The notes beneath the pieces are model-generated. The model made no database searches, had not been told where the DNA came from, and was given only the letters and a program-made list of their open reading frames with translations. A program made the position numbers and the translations under genes. This document shows, piece by piece, positions 50,385-61,879 of a DNA stretch of 64,000 nucleotides. This DNA is from Nilaparvata lugens (lineage: Eukaryota > Arthropoda > Insecta > Hemiptera > Delphacidae), in NCBI RefSeq assembly GCF_014356525.2, contig NC_052516.1, forward strand, positions 22,722,929 through 22,786,928. The letters run 5' to 3'. The number at the start of each line of letters is the position of its first letter. Positions within the stretch are counted from its first letter, which is position 1.

Positions 50385-50960
50385 ATACATTCTTCTTCTT
50401 CTTCTTCTTCTTCTTCTTCTTCTTCTTCTTCTTCTTCTTCTTCTTCTTCTTCTTCGTCTATCTCTTACTACTCTTTTTCTTCATATTACACATCCTCCTC
50501 TTCATTTGAATCATTTACCTTGCCTTTTTCTCCTATTCTCTTATGTCACCTCCTTCCAAAATTCTTTCCTTCTCATCTCCCTTCTTCTTCTTCTCCTTCT
50601 TCTCCTTCTTCTTATTTTTCTTCCTTCTCGTCATCCGACACCTCCTCATCTTATCCTTGTGTTTCCTTCCATTCTGCATCCTTCCTTCCTCTGACAATTT
50701 TCATATTTTCCTTCTTCTTCTCAGCATCCCAATTCTCATTTTCCTCTTCGAATCCCTCTCCATTTTCTTCTCTCGCTTCACTTACCAACAATGTTGATTT
50801 TTCTTATCTTTTCGTTATTACTTCTTCCCTCTGGCTCTTTCTTTCCTTCCCGCCCGTTTCCTTTTTTATTCCTTTTTCCTCCTCAATCTTCTCTACACTC
50901 ATACTTCACTATATCTTCCATCTCCTTCTTCTTCTTGTAATGCAGTTCAAGATTTACCCG
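50385..50960. repeat. (CTT)n microsatellite and pyrimidine-rich tail
   Basis: Perfect TTC triplets at 50391-50454, then C/T-rich sequence to about 50940. The long Ser-rich frame is an artefact. 50108-50384 is unremarkable. Confidence 0.93.
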
Positions 50961-51699
50961 ACCTCTCCCATGTTAAACCATACATAATATGAAAGCCACA
51001 ATACTCATCAACCATTCAATATAACTCAATTTTACACACTACTACTGTATGACTGTAATGTAATATACCGGTAATAATGTAATAAACCGATAATAATTTA
51101 TCACATACAAGGCATAAATTGAGATCATTGCTCGGTCTCATTCTACGGAGTCAATGGTATTATTCGTTTTTAACGATCTGTGTTCAGTTACTAACCTTTT
51201 GCTCTCCTAGCATAAATTTCACTTCCTTCTCATTATCTTCTCTCTTTCTCTTTTACTTCTCCCCCCCCTCTCTCTCTCACTCTCTCTCTCTCTCTCTCGG
51301 AAATCTATTTTAATGTTTTTTCTTGCCTTAGTTATCAAGTGAACAGTTAAATTTTCTTACACCTCAAAATTATTTTTACAAACAAAGTGAAGTCAATATG
51401 AATACTTTCATGAAATTATGAACTTTCGCTAAGAACGCTTGGAGAAAATCGTTTAAATTTATTTTGTTATTAAAATTTTTCTTTCAATTATAATGTTTTT
51501 TGTTCAGAAGTAGACTACTTATATTGATGCTCTGTAGCTTTGTTGACCAAGTTGGGTGGTGGAGAGAATCAATCAATCAATCAATCTCTCACACTCCTCT
51601 AAATCTCTCTCTCTCTCTCATACACTCTCTCAAATACTATCTCTCTCACTTTCCTACTCTGCTCTCTCTTGTGAAGAGTTCAAGTATAAACTAGGAGTT
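50961..51699. other. Upstream region with two short CT repeats
   Basis: CT runs at 51228-51300 and 51590-51665, the second preceded by (AATC)n at 51568-51585. This is the same AATC-then-CT arrangement seen at 33378. Nothing gene-like. Confidence 0.5.
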
Positions 51700-52260
51700 C
51701 AGCATGAAGTTAAAATATCCACTATTCATCTGGAGATAGCAACTCTACTAGAGTTGCTATTTGATGTAATTATATTTTCCATTTCACAACCCTTCAAGAA
51801 ATTGAAACTCATAACTTATAAATTGAATGTTTAGTATGTTCAGAACGTAGATGTGGGCTACCATGAAAGTATTAACTATTCATTTGAAGGTAGAATGAAC
51901 TCTTCTAGGAGATTCTACTGAAAGTTATAGCTTGCTTTTAGCAAGGTAATCAGAAAAATACATAAGTTACAAATATGAGTATATCACTTCTAAATTATTA
52001 TCTAGCAGCAGGCTACCATGAAAGTATCAACTATTCATTTGAGGATATAGAATAGACTCTCCTATGAGATTCTACTGAAAGTTATAGCTTGCTTTTTGCA
52101 AGGTTATCAGAAAAATGCATAAGTTACTAATATGAGTATAGCACTTCTAGATTATTTGTAGTCCCAAGAACAGATATGGTATCTTAGTTTATAGTTAGCT
52201 ATTGGCAAGGTAAACCCGTATTTTTTGAAATATTCATGAGTTACTAGAATATTAAGAGTT
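51700..52260. repeat. Diverged tandem repeat, ~155-bp period
   Basis: GGCTACCATGAAAGTAT at 51856 and 52011, with GATTCTACTGAAAGTTATAGC following each. Weaker flanking units on both sides. Confidence 0.8.
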
Positions 52261-52339
52261 GAACAAAACTACTATTTTGGCTTCCTGGAAGTTAACATAA
52301 AAAAAAACTATATAACTTATCCTAGGAGGAGGATCATTG

Positions 52340-52419
52340 CAAACTGATAGCCTTTCTCATAAATAACATCAATGCTTTTCTTCGAACAAATGTTGACAAT
52401 CCGAAATAAATCTCGCTAT
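52340..52419. mobile_element. MITE family B, diverged
   Basis: AAACTGATAGCCTTTCTCATAA, ACATCAATGCTTTTC, AAATGTTGACAATCCGAAATAAATC fits family B. Confidence 0.55.
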
Positions 52420-52454
52420 GTTAATTTCAAACGGCTGCTCATCTTTAAGTAGTA

Positions 52455-52615
52455 AATTCATCATCATCATCATCATCATCATCGTCATTCAAGGATTAGG
52501 CTCTGTTGGCCTGTTCCGGCATCCATTTCTTCATCGGTCGTCCGACGCCTCTTCTCCCATCGGGTTTGTAGTGCCAAGCTTGAATTGGAAGTCTATTTGC
52601 TGGCATACCAAGTAG
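52455..52615. repeat. (ATC)n with adjacent possible retroposon fragment
   Basis: (TCA)n at 52460-52483 is followed by a GC-richer stretch (GGATTAGGCTCTGTTGGCC, CATCGGTCGTCCGACGCC) that looks like part of a dispersed retroposon. Single copy here. Confidence 0.4.
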
Positions 52616-52619
52616 ATGG

Positions 52620-53500
52620 CTGGACCAGTAAATTCGATTTATTGAAATACATAGCATGAGGCAAGGCTGTATTTTAATTCTAGTTTTGCATTACAGGTTT
52701 CTACTTGAGTTATTGGACTCATCTTGAACTCAACTTACTGCTTATTTAAATTCCGAGGTAGAGTTACTACTTGTGTAGATTTGAAGATATTATTTTATTA
52801 ATTTTGTTCTTTTATTCTAAAGAGTAGAATAGATATGAATTTACGGGTTTCATTGGATGAATGTCTTCTCTCTCTCTTGGAAATTGTGTGAAGATAATAT
52901 TATTATTCAAGCTACATGAGTAATTTTCCTAAAATGTTGATAATTATGGACAGAAATTTATAAAATGAAATTTATTAGTCTGCTAATTGCCTGGAATGTG
53001 CATTGATTGTTGGTTATTCTTTTCAAATGAAGGGGAAGTAGATAAAAATTTAATATACATGTATTTTCTAAACTAAAATTCCTCACCATATTATGCAAGT
53101 TCCTACTCGGCAAAATAATTCATTGCTTTTCTCTTTCTTAATTAAAAATATGAAGGTACCCCAAACAGGACATTTAGTCCTCGGGGTACTTGAAATGATT
53201 TATTCTTCTTTTGATGTGAATGAATTATTGTCATTTCTTTGTACAACGTGTAATTGTATTATTTTTATAATCTTTATTTTATCTTTATTTTTTATAATTT
53301 GCAAGATTGTTGTTGTTATATATCTACTGTACTATTCATAATTTCTGATTATAAAAAATGGAAGAATAAATGAATTAATTATTATTATTTTGTAGCTATG
53401 AACATGGAAAAATAGGAAATACAGTAACTATTTAATCTACAGTGACTAATTAAACTAATAAAATGACTATTACCGGTATATCCACTTTGCCATGAGTTGA
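52620..53500. other. No recognised feature
   Basis: AT-rich. A plus-strand frame at 53093-53341 has a hydrophobic C-terminus but no recognisable family. Confidence 0.45.
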
Positions 53501-53709
53501 TTGTGCAATAGCTTTTTTCTCCCTATTCCTTCCTCTCGTCCCACCACTCCTCATTTCCTTTTCCTATTCATCCTGTTTTATAACTTTATCCTTTTCTCAT
53601 TGTTCCTCATCTTCCTTCTCCTTCTGCTATCCTATCATGTTCTCTTTCTCCTCGTAATCCTCCGTAAATTCTCTTTTGTAATATTCTTCTTTTTCTTCTT
53701 CTTATTCTT

Positions 53710-53740
<31 letters not shown>

Positions 53741-53900
53741 TTCTTTTTCTTCTTCTTCTTCTTCTTCTTCTTTTTCTTTTTCTTCTTCTTCTTCTTCATC
53801 ATCTTCTCCTTATTTTTCTTTCTTACTTATTTCTTGTTTCCTTCTCTGCTGCTTCCTTCACCTCTCTCTTCTCCACCATTTTATCTTCCCAATCTTCCTT
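53501..53900. repeat. (CTT)n microsatellite with pyrimidine-rich flanks
   Basis: CTT dominated at 53686-53800. The Phe-rich frame is an artefact. Confidence 0.93.
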
Positions 53901-54696
53901 CAGTTCCTGACATTTTCTCTCTCAACCTTTTTTCAATCTAAACTCTCTGCCATCATTATCTTTTTCTACAATTCTAATATCACTATCTCCTTCCATTCAT
54001 TTACTGTCTTCTCTATTCAGTTTTCCTCATCTTTTCAAACTATTTTTACTATTCAATATTCACCATTTCCTTCTAATATTTATCCACTGTCTTCCTCATT
54101 GATTTCTGAATACTTCTCACACTATTTAAATATTCACCATTTCCTTCTGATATTTTATCTACTACAGTCTTCCTCATTTCTGAATCATTATTAAAAGAAG
54201 ATTCATCTTTATCGAAGAACCTGTCTTCAATACCAGTTTCCCCCATTAGTTCACATACTAACCCACTCTCCTCTAATATTCCACTACCTACTCCTCTAAT
54301 AATATATCCACATAGGTATACTTCAACTACTTTCTGGTACATATTTACTACCGATAAAACCTCTATATATACCAAACTTTGTCCATATTACATAAAGTGA
54401 CCAGGCGCATCCACCAATTACATAACAGATTGAAACCTGCTTTATTATATCTTTTTGTTGATCCTAAATTCTCCACTCTTTCAATATAGAAGATGATATT
54501 GAATGAGATTTCTGATTTTTTCAGGTTTTTAGATTACGAAGTGAAAGGTCTCACATATTTTGATGGGAGATTGATTAATGTGAGTTTTTACAATGCATTA
54601 GGTAGATCGTTATCAATGAGGCGATTTTTTCCTTGGAGTAACTTAGTTTGAAAAAGAGAAAATTGTTGATGATTTGACCTAATTTCAGCATAAATA
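53901..54696. other. Pyrimidine-rich then AT-rich, no recognised gene
   Basis: CACCATTTCCTTCTRATATTT phrase repeated at 54061 and 54134. The minus frame 54375-54073 overlaps this repeat and has no known domain. Confidence 0.45.
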
Positions 54697-54790
54697 ATGA
54701 TAATTCGAGTGACCTGGCTGGCTCAGGTCTGGTGTCAGAGTTTTCAGGTCGCAACTGATCAACTTCAGGGCCTCTGACATGACCTGTCAA
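54697..54790 (-). mobile_element. Retroposon end family F, copy 3
   Basis: AATAATGATAATTCGAGTGACC, TGGCTGGCTCAGGTCTGG to CCTCTGACATGACCTG. Confidence 0.72.
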
Positions 54791-55076
54791 TTTCAGCATG
54801 AGATTGAGTGTATTATTTATTCTGGTTTTAGTTCTGAAACTTCCATTATATCTTTGACGTTTGTTACTACAAAACCTTGTGTCTTATGACAAAGGATTAT
54901 TAGTTGATTAGTAGATTATTGATTGATTAGTTGAAATTTAGTTTACTTTAGATTGTTTCAACCTTGACTTATCTTGAAGTTCAGAGCCCCCCTAAATTTG
55001 AGCCCTCAATCTACCCCACAAACATCATGTCAAATACATAAGGTCAATTTTGATAATAATAATCTGTCAAAGCAAC

Positions 55077-55459
55077 TATAGCGAGGTTCACGTTATAATG
55101 GCAATATTTGATTAACATTGGTGCTGCTATCTTTGTCTATCATTTGACAAAGCAGGTAGCTCTATTCTTTTCTAGCTCTACAAAATTGCTATATTGTTCC
55201 TCAACAATGTAGATATACAATTATTAATCAATAGAATATTTAATCTCAATTATGAAAATTTCATTATTTAATCATTGAAGAATATATTTTCTTGATGAAT
55301 GAAATATGATTGATCATTTTAAACAAGACTGAACAGTTAATATCACATCAGATATACCGGTATCAGCTATCCTCTATAGAAGGCAGTGGCAAGGCAAAGA
55401 ATCGGCAACACTGTTTTCCTATCTTTCTCCACTGACATTATAATGTGGACCTGTCTATA
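55077..55459. mobile_element. MITE family C, middle class (383 bp), diverged
   Basis: Ends TATAGCGAGGTTCACG and ATGTGGACCTGTCTATA. Confidence 0.85.
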
Positions 55460-55499
55460 AGCAAGTAGCTCATAAACAAGTAGAGTGACATTCACTCCA

Positions 55500-55870
55500 A
55501 GTCTAAGAGAGGGCCGGCTGCGCCCTAACTTCACCTTCATTGATTATAAATGAAGGCAGCAAATCAATCAATCAAACTGTTCGAATAAATGACATGAATG
55601 CTTTCCATTCAACATTATGTGTTGACGGATTGAAGCTAGGAAATATCACTATGGAATCAAGCAAGCTTTAACTCCAGATTCCACCGGTAGATGTCAGCAA
55701 GTACTGGGTGAGCGAAGAATGATAACGACAGACCAATCACTGACAAGATTCTATCGCAGCCATTTTGTAAGCTCCTACTAGCTGCCTTCTGATTCGTTGT
55801 TCAACCGAGCAGAGTTTCATTCCTGATTCTGCCGGTAGATTTCAGTAGGTACTGGGTGGAATTTCTGTGA
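55500..55870. repeat. Composite of small repeats: (AATC)n tail, family B scrap, repeat O
   Basis: TGAAGGCAGCAAATCAATC looks like a retroposon tail near 55555. ATGAATGCTTTCCATTC…TGTTGACGGATTG is a B remnant. The O phrase GATTCYRCCGGTAGATGTCAG occurs at 55676 and 55828, with GGTACTGGGTG after each. Confidence 0.5.
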
Positions 55871-56004
55871 ATGAGGAGGATAATCTCCAAGCTCTTCCTT
55901 CTTTCTTAAGATTGGCTGTTTAACAAATCAAGGTTCAATTCAGGATTTCGTGAATTCTAATTTATTTTGACTTAATAATAATCATGGAGTAATAAGTGAT
56001 AAAA

Positions 56005-56120
56005 ATAATAATAATACCTTTATTTGTACAAATAGACAAGTTAGAACACATCTACATACACAGAATAATAGTAGGTTTTTAACGTGCAGAATGACAGCTC
56101 AAGGCCTTTGTGAGTTGCAC
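56005..56120 (-). mobile_element. Possible retroposon 3' end
   Basis: (AAT)n then ACCTTTATTTGTACAAATAG on plus. On minus this reads as an AATAAAGGT(ATT)n tail. Single copy, low confidence. Confidence 0.4.
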
Positions 56121-56249
56121 AAGTCAAAAATGAAAATGATAAATAAATGAGAATTTTATAAATTGGGAGGCTGTTCCAAGATATGAGCCTATTCGAGATT
56201 TGAAATTTGTTTAGGAATCATTATTTGGAGGATTTTTTCGGAATACTTC

Positions 56250-57040
56250 TAAAACTACTGTAAATCCAATCCAATCACCACTCAACAATATCTTCTCATC
56301 ACCCGAGCACAAGCCTGGGGATTACTTAGACATAATCCTCAGCAAAAAGAAGCTTGACTCCAGTTTACCTAGTCTACTTATTGGTGGAATAACTCAACGA
56401 TATAGAAAGTCAGAACAGTTCAGTGAAAAATATCTAGTATCACCCGAAAATATCATCACCTGAGCACAAGCCTAGAGATTACTTGGACATAATCCTCAGC
56501 TATATAGCTTGACTCCAGTTGACCTAGTCTACTTATTGGTAGAATCACTCAACGATATAGAAAGTCAGAACAGTTAGTGAAAAATATCTAGTATCACTCG
56601 AAAATATCATCACCTGAGCACAAGCCTGGAGATTACTTGGACATCATCCTCAGCTATATAGCTTGACTCCATCCAGTTCACCTAGTCTAATTATTGGAGA
56701 AATAACTCAACTATATAGAAAGTCAAAACAGTTCAGTGAAAAATATTGAGTATCACCCGAAAATATCATCACCCGAGCACAAGCCTAGGGATTACTTGGA
56801 CATCATCCTCAGCGGGAAAGCATGACTCCAGATCAACTAGTTTACTTATTGGTGGAATAACTCAACGATATAGAAAGTCAGAACAATTAGTGAAAAATAT
56901 CTAGTATTACCCGAGCACAAGCCTACGGATCATTATGACATCATCCTCAACTAAAAAGCTTGACTCTAGTTCACTAAAAATTGGTAGAATAACTCAACGT
57001 TAACGTAGAAAGTCAAAACAGTTCAGTGGAAAAAATTGAG
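56250..57040. repeat. Tandem array, ~155-bp unit, five units
   Basis: GAGCACAAGCCT at 56305, 56462, 56616, 56775 and 56913. Each is followed by GATTACTTGGACAT-ATCCTCAGC and ACTCAACGATATAGAAAGTCA. Units are moderately diverged. Confidence 0.92.
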
Positions 57041-57309
57041 ACCTCTTATTATTTGAACAAAATACACATCAAACATTGTTTTTGAAACAAGAACTACTAT
57101 TCTTTCAACTGAGTATTTTGAAATTTATTCAACATAAATAAAACTAATATATCATATTATTTTAAAGCATTCTATTACAGGTTTGTTGTCTCATGCGCCG
57201 CCTCTTATAAGGACAAAAAATTAGAAAACGGATATTAGTGACTCAGTGGGACAAAGCCTTCGATGACCTGAGATAGCATCTCTGACACTAATTCTTTTCC
57301 ACTCCTCTA

Positions 57310-57329
57310 CTTATTTTTCTTCTTCTTCT

Positions 57330-57362
<33 letters not shown>

Positions 57363-57660
57363 CTTCTTTTCTTCTTTTCTTCTTTTCTTCTTCTCTTCTT
57401 CTTCTTCACTTCTTCTTTTTCATAATCGTCTTCTTCTTCGTTCTTCTTCTCTTCTTCTTCTTCTTTTCTTCTTCTTATTCTCGTCTTCTCTTCTGCTTTT
57501 CATAATAATCCATTCTTCTTTTTCATAATCATCTTATTCTTCTTCGTTCCTCTCCTGCTTCTTCTTCTTCTTCTTCTTCTTCTTCTTCTCTCTTCTTCTT
57601 CTTCTTCTTCTTCTTCTTTGTCATCTTCATCCTACTCCTACTTCTTCTTTCTGTCGGCCT
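57310..57660. repeat. (CTT)n microsatellite
   Basis: CTT with CTCTT and TTTTCTTC interruptions, including a repeated TTTTTCATAATCRTCTTCTTC phrase. Confidence 0.95.
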
Positions 57661-57696
57661 TCTTCACAAGCACAAGACGCAATCGAGGGCGACTTC

Positions 57697-57915
57697 TATA
57701 GAGAGGTCCACGTTATAATGACAGTGGATAAAGATAGAAGAATAGCGATGCCGATTCTCTGCATTAATTAATCATATTTCTACACTGTCAAAAACATAAT
57801 TGGCATCGTTGTGGACCTAGAAAAGGATAGTACCACCGGCTTTGTCGAATGATAGACAAGGATAGCAAAACCAAAGTCGATCATATACTGTCATTATAAG
57901 GTGGACCTCACTATT
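57697..57915. mobile_element. MITE family C, short class (~218 bp)
   Basis: Ends TATAGAGAGGTCCACG and AGGTGGACCTCACTATT. Same core as 8864-9079. Confidence 0.85.
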
Positions 57916-58019
57916 AATAGTCATAGATGAAGGATAAGTAAGTAACTATATTATTCTTGTCTCTGCTATAGTCACTTCAGTCTCTCTATGATCATAAAGT
58001 TTTGACACTAGAATGACGA

Positions 58020-58350
58020 CATGTGGACTATAGGAGAAAGAAGAGGAGGAGTAGGTGGAGGAGAAGATAGAGGATAAAGAGGAGAAGGATTAGATGGAGG
58101 AGAAGGAGGAGAAGGAGGAAGAAAAAGATGATATAATGGAAAGGAAAGTGGTGGAAGGAAAGTGTGAAAAAATAACGAAGGAAAGAAGATAAAGAATTCA
58201 TTAGAAGGAAAAAGAAGAAGAAGAACGGAGAAGAAGAAAAAGAAAAAGTCAGGAGAAGAAGAAGCAGATGGAGCAATAAGAAGATGATGTAGGAGGATGA
58301 TAAGAATAATAAGAAGGAGGTTTATGATGGTGATGATGATGATGAGATGA
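58020..58350. repeat. Purine-rich GGA/GAA tract
   Basis: GAGGA and GAAGAA mixtures, then (GAT)n at 58325-58358. The minus-strand Leu/Phe/Ser frame is an artefact. Confidence 0.9.
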
Positions 58351-58509
58351 TGATTGAAAGAAGATACAAGAAGATCCTTGTAATCTCAAAGAGATTATGC
58401 ATCCTAGTAATTCCTAATAACAGCTGAGATCTAAACAATGTGCCATCAGATTTATTTGCTTCAACACTCCCACAGTCAAAATTGAAGCTGCCACAGTGAG
58501 TCTCACTAT

Positions 58510-58580
58510 AGTAAAATTCACTACAATCTGTCAGAGTTCCTCATTAAATAAAATCAATGCTTTCCATTGAACCAATGCTG
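58510..58580. mobile_element. MITE family B
   Basis: AAAATTCACTACAATCTGTCAG…CATTGAACCAATGCTGACA. Confidence 0.65.
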
Positions 58581-58589
58581 ACAATGTAT

Positions 58590-59049
58590 ACAGTCACTTA
58601 TTCATAATTTTATTCATTGGATAAACAATTGCAGAATGAAAAAACAGGCATGAAACATCTGCATGTAAATTTGGTAGTCTCATCACTATAAATCCTAAAT
58701 TGCGTTTGAATAGATTTAAAAACGAATTTAACTATATGTCAACAACTATGATGAGTTATTTAAGATGTTACTTTCTTAATTTATTCATTACATGGACAAT
58801 AGAATAGACAATACAGGTGTAGATAGCATACATCTATAATTTTCATGATATGTAGCGAGTTAATGGATTAGTTGCTGGCATCCAACGCAACGCAACTTTC
58901 CAACATAAATTTATTCATTCATTCATAGCTCATTTGTATTGTTACATCAGTCACTTTCTTTACTTTCTGTTCATTGAGTCATTGAGTCTAGTTTTCATTG
59001 CATCCATCAATTCATTCCATCCGGGTTACCACAGGTTCATTTATTCATC
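58590..59049. other. No recognised feature
   Basis: ATTCATT-rich sequence, otherwise nothing. Confidence 0.4.
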
Positions 59050-59445
59050 AATCATTGACTGAAGCGAAGCTGAGGTCTTAGTTTCGACTCGATCGGTTTT
59101 TGGTTTTGTACCGCAGTTACAGTCGCAGTTATTGTCCGATTTGGATGAAATGTGGTATGCAAGTTCTTTGAAACAAGGCGCAGAATCGTATGTGTAACGA
59201 TTTTTGGTAAGACCTCTGGTTTTTTAGTAATATTTAAAAAACCGTAAACTAACCTCAAAAGCTACTTTTTCGTATCTTTGAAGATACAGCAATTCATGTA
59301 CCTACTTTTTCCTACTTTCAATGGAGAAAATAATAGATGACATGGCTAAATCTTCACAATATACTGTACTGACTGTACTGGCCCTTCTCATTAGATTGAA
59401 AGTTGTATTCATGAGCGAGGTCTACTGTTCGCAGAACTACTAGTT
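59050..59445. repeat. Dispersed repeat related to the edge of the 25528 insertion
   Basis: Closes GAGCGAGGTCTACTGTTCGC, AGAACTACTAG, whose inverse complement matches the start of the 25528-26584 insertion (TAGTTCTGTGAACAGTAGACC). It opens with GAAGCGAAGCTGAGGTCTTAG. Confidence 0.55.
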
Positions 59446-59691
59446 TATTTCTAGTCCGCTGATCATGTATTCATCGATTTATTCATTCACTGGTTCACTT
59501 ATCGTCTCCTTAGTGAATTTATTCACTTCCCTTTATTCATCCAATAATTCATTTACTGGTTCACTCATCGTCCCCTTAGTGAATTCATTAAATTCTTTTC
59601 ACCCCCCGATGATGATTTAATTGCATCTCACGTAATTCCTGACAAAGTTACTGTTTCAATTGACAAATAGAATAGAATGATTCTTTGTTGC

Positions 59692-59880
59692 CCAAGGCTA
59701 GGCTCCAGTTAGTCAAGACAAGACAAGACATGATCAGACACGTTTAGTCACAATATTTCACATTGTTGCTTGTGACACAACTCACACTGATTAGTCATTG
59801 CAATTAGACATGTCTTCATAAGCAACTATGTGAAGTACTGTGACTAAACGTGTCTTGTCTTGACTAACTGGTGCCTTGCC
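59692..59880. mobile_element. Hairpin MITE (CCAAGGC…GCCTTGCC)
   Basis: CTCCAGTTAGTCAAGACAAG, ACACGTTTAGTCACA on the left. TGTGACTAAACGTGT, CTTGTCTTGACTAACTGG on the right. 59446-59600 to the left holds a diverged CACTGGTTCACTYATCGTC direct repeat. Confidence 0.85.
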
Positions 59881-60269
59881 TGAGTCAACTCAGCTATCTG
59901 ACCGGCTCAGACGTGATGATGTGTCATTCGTGAATTCTCTATCCCGTACGGTATAAGACAATTCTTTCTTTTATTATATTACTTATAGGTTATCGTAATC
60001 GAGAATCATTAATCAATATCAGATCAGATTCATAAGGATAACAGCTATCAACTATTTTCTGGTGGAAACAGAAGATTGACAGCAATGGCTTTCTATCATT
60101 TCCATTGAATTTATAACGTGAAGCTTACTATTTAGCTAGGCAACATTACAGAGAGCAAAAGTGAGACATTGGTAATTTCACTTTCATAGGAGACATTACC
60201 ATAGATCTATACAGCTTAGATGATTGGGTTCACGATTAACTAAAAAATGAACAAGTGAATAAAGCAGTA
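59881..60269. other. No clear feature; possible eroded family C end
   Basis: CATTTCCATTGAATTTATAACGTGAAGCTTACTATT (60098 onward, shown in part) resembles a decayed family C terminus, but no partner end is visible. Confidence 0.3.
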
Positions 60270-60440
60270 AAAGATGAGGAAGAGTAGGAGAAGAAGAAGT
60301 AGAGAAGAAGAAGAGAAGAAGAAGAGAAGAAGAAAAAAAAAGAAAAAAAGAAAAAGAAAAGAAGAGAAGAAAGAAGAAGAAGAAGAAGAAGAAGAAGAGA
60401 AAGAAGAAGAAGAAGAAGAAGAAGAAGAAGAAGAATATAA
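60270..60440. repeat. (GAA)n microsatellite
   Basis: GAA with GAGAA and AAAA interruptions. All three long frames here are artefacts. Confidence 0.95.
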
Positions 60441-60539
60441 GAGGAAGTTTAACAAACTGGTCAGGTATGGGGACTTGATTAAGTAAGTAGGTAAGTACAA
60501 GCACAGAGGGCTTGATCTTCAACCTCGCATCAAACTTGA

Positions 60540-60717
60540 GTGAGATTCACTTCAATTTGTCAGCATTGGTTGGATGTGGAAACACTCATGTTATCCATTG
60601 AGTATACTCACAGTTACAACTGTCTCTCATTTCTGAAACTCACTGTCAGCATTCCTTATGGATAACACCAATGCTTCCTCGTTCTACTAATGCTGACAGT
60701 TGGTAAGTGAATCTTAC
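60540..60717. mobile_element. Two family B MITEs
   Basis: TGAGATTCACTTCAATTTGTCAGCATT at 60540 (half copy) and GAAACTCACTGTCAGCATTCC to AATGCTGACAGTTGGTAAGTG at 60634-60717. Confidence 0.65.
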
Positions 60718-61261
60718 TAGTAGCAGATGCATCCTCATCAGTTGATAATATTATCGACATAGTTGTTGAAGAACTGGTTTTCGGATGGATATTATTTTTA
60801 AAAAGAAGATGGAGAAGGAGAAGAAGAGGGTAGAAGAAGATAGAGTAGCATCACGCCGAATGATGTAATAGTGGGTTTCTATTTGAAGATTTTATAATCC
60901 GACGTTTACGTAAAAATGGTGAGAAGCTTATAGACAGCATTCTTTGCCTCTTTGCCAAGGAGGCTTATAAGAGAGTTATCAATACATGTGGAAAAACCAA
61001 CATATTATTAATTTTGACTATTGTGCATTTTTCCTACTTTGATATTAAAAGGTTGAGGATTCTTAGACTACGATATATATTGGATTCCACTATAATTACA
61101 CAGTCAGAATATGTCAGAATATCTTTGCAAATTGTTGATGAATGTTGGTCAAATATCTATGATTTACGATATAATTAGCAACAAACAAAGCAAACGAGAG
61201 TACGAGTCTTAAGCAAACACATAGAAACAACCCGACATAAATGAGAAACATGTTAGATTAT
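60718..61261. other. No recognised feature
   Basis: AT-rich with a short GAAGA run near 60805-60840. Confidence 0.45.
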
Positions 61262-61536
61262 ATCATAGAGAAACGATAGCATAGATATCCCATGGTATAG
61301 GGCGTTTATGTCGCAACTTTTACTGTCATCCCAAGCTGATAGTTCACATAGTTCTTTCCTATGCAGCTGTGTGACGCTGGTAGTCTCTCAAATTGTGCCG
61401 TTCATACACTCTCACCCCAACAAAACAGTAAAAATTGACAATAATCGACAGTAATTGGCTTGAGATAACAGTAGAAGTTGCCGCATAAATTCCCTATACC
61501 AATGGATATCTACTTACGCTATTGTTTCTCTATGAT
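61262..61536. mobile_element. MITE family D, most complete copy
   Basis: ATCATAGAGAAACGATAGC to GCTATTGTTTCTCTATGAT, with GATATCCCATGGTATAGGGC and inverse inside. Confidence 0.9.
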
Positions 61537-61879
61537 TATATCTCCAAAACTGTATGACTGAAATGTTGGTTCTCTTGGTCTTAGAGCTTTAAACTGGCTT
61601 TACCCAGATTTTATCAATCTTTGCACAAAACAAGCATTTGCTTAGACTACTTGGTCTAACCTCAGCCTGATATGACTCCTATTCAACGGAAATCTAAATA
61701 AATTGATATGCTATTGAATAATATTTCGTTTAGAATGATAATCTATCGATTTGCGTTGATTTTTATCGCTTCAATTATGATTATTTATTATATTTTTTTG
61801 TCGTTAATTTTGAGAAATTTACTCATATATGGAATTTGTTCGATTTTTTGTTTGATGGTGTAACAAGTTCCAGTCTGTA

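Noticed and set aside
56250..57040. CRISPR-like reading of the 155-bp array
   Set aside because: Units are contiguous diverged repeats without conserved-repeat/unique-spacer alternation, in a eukaryotic context.
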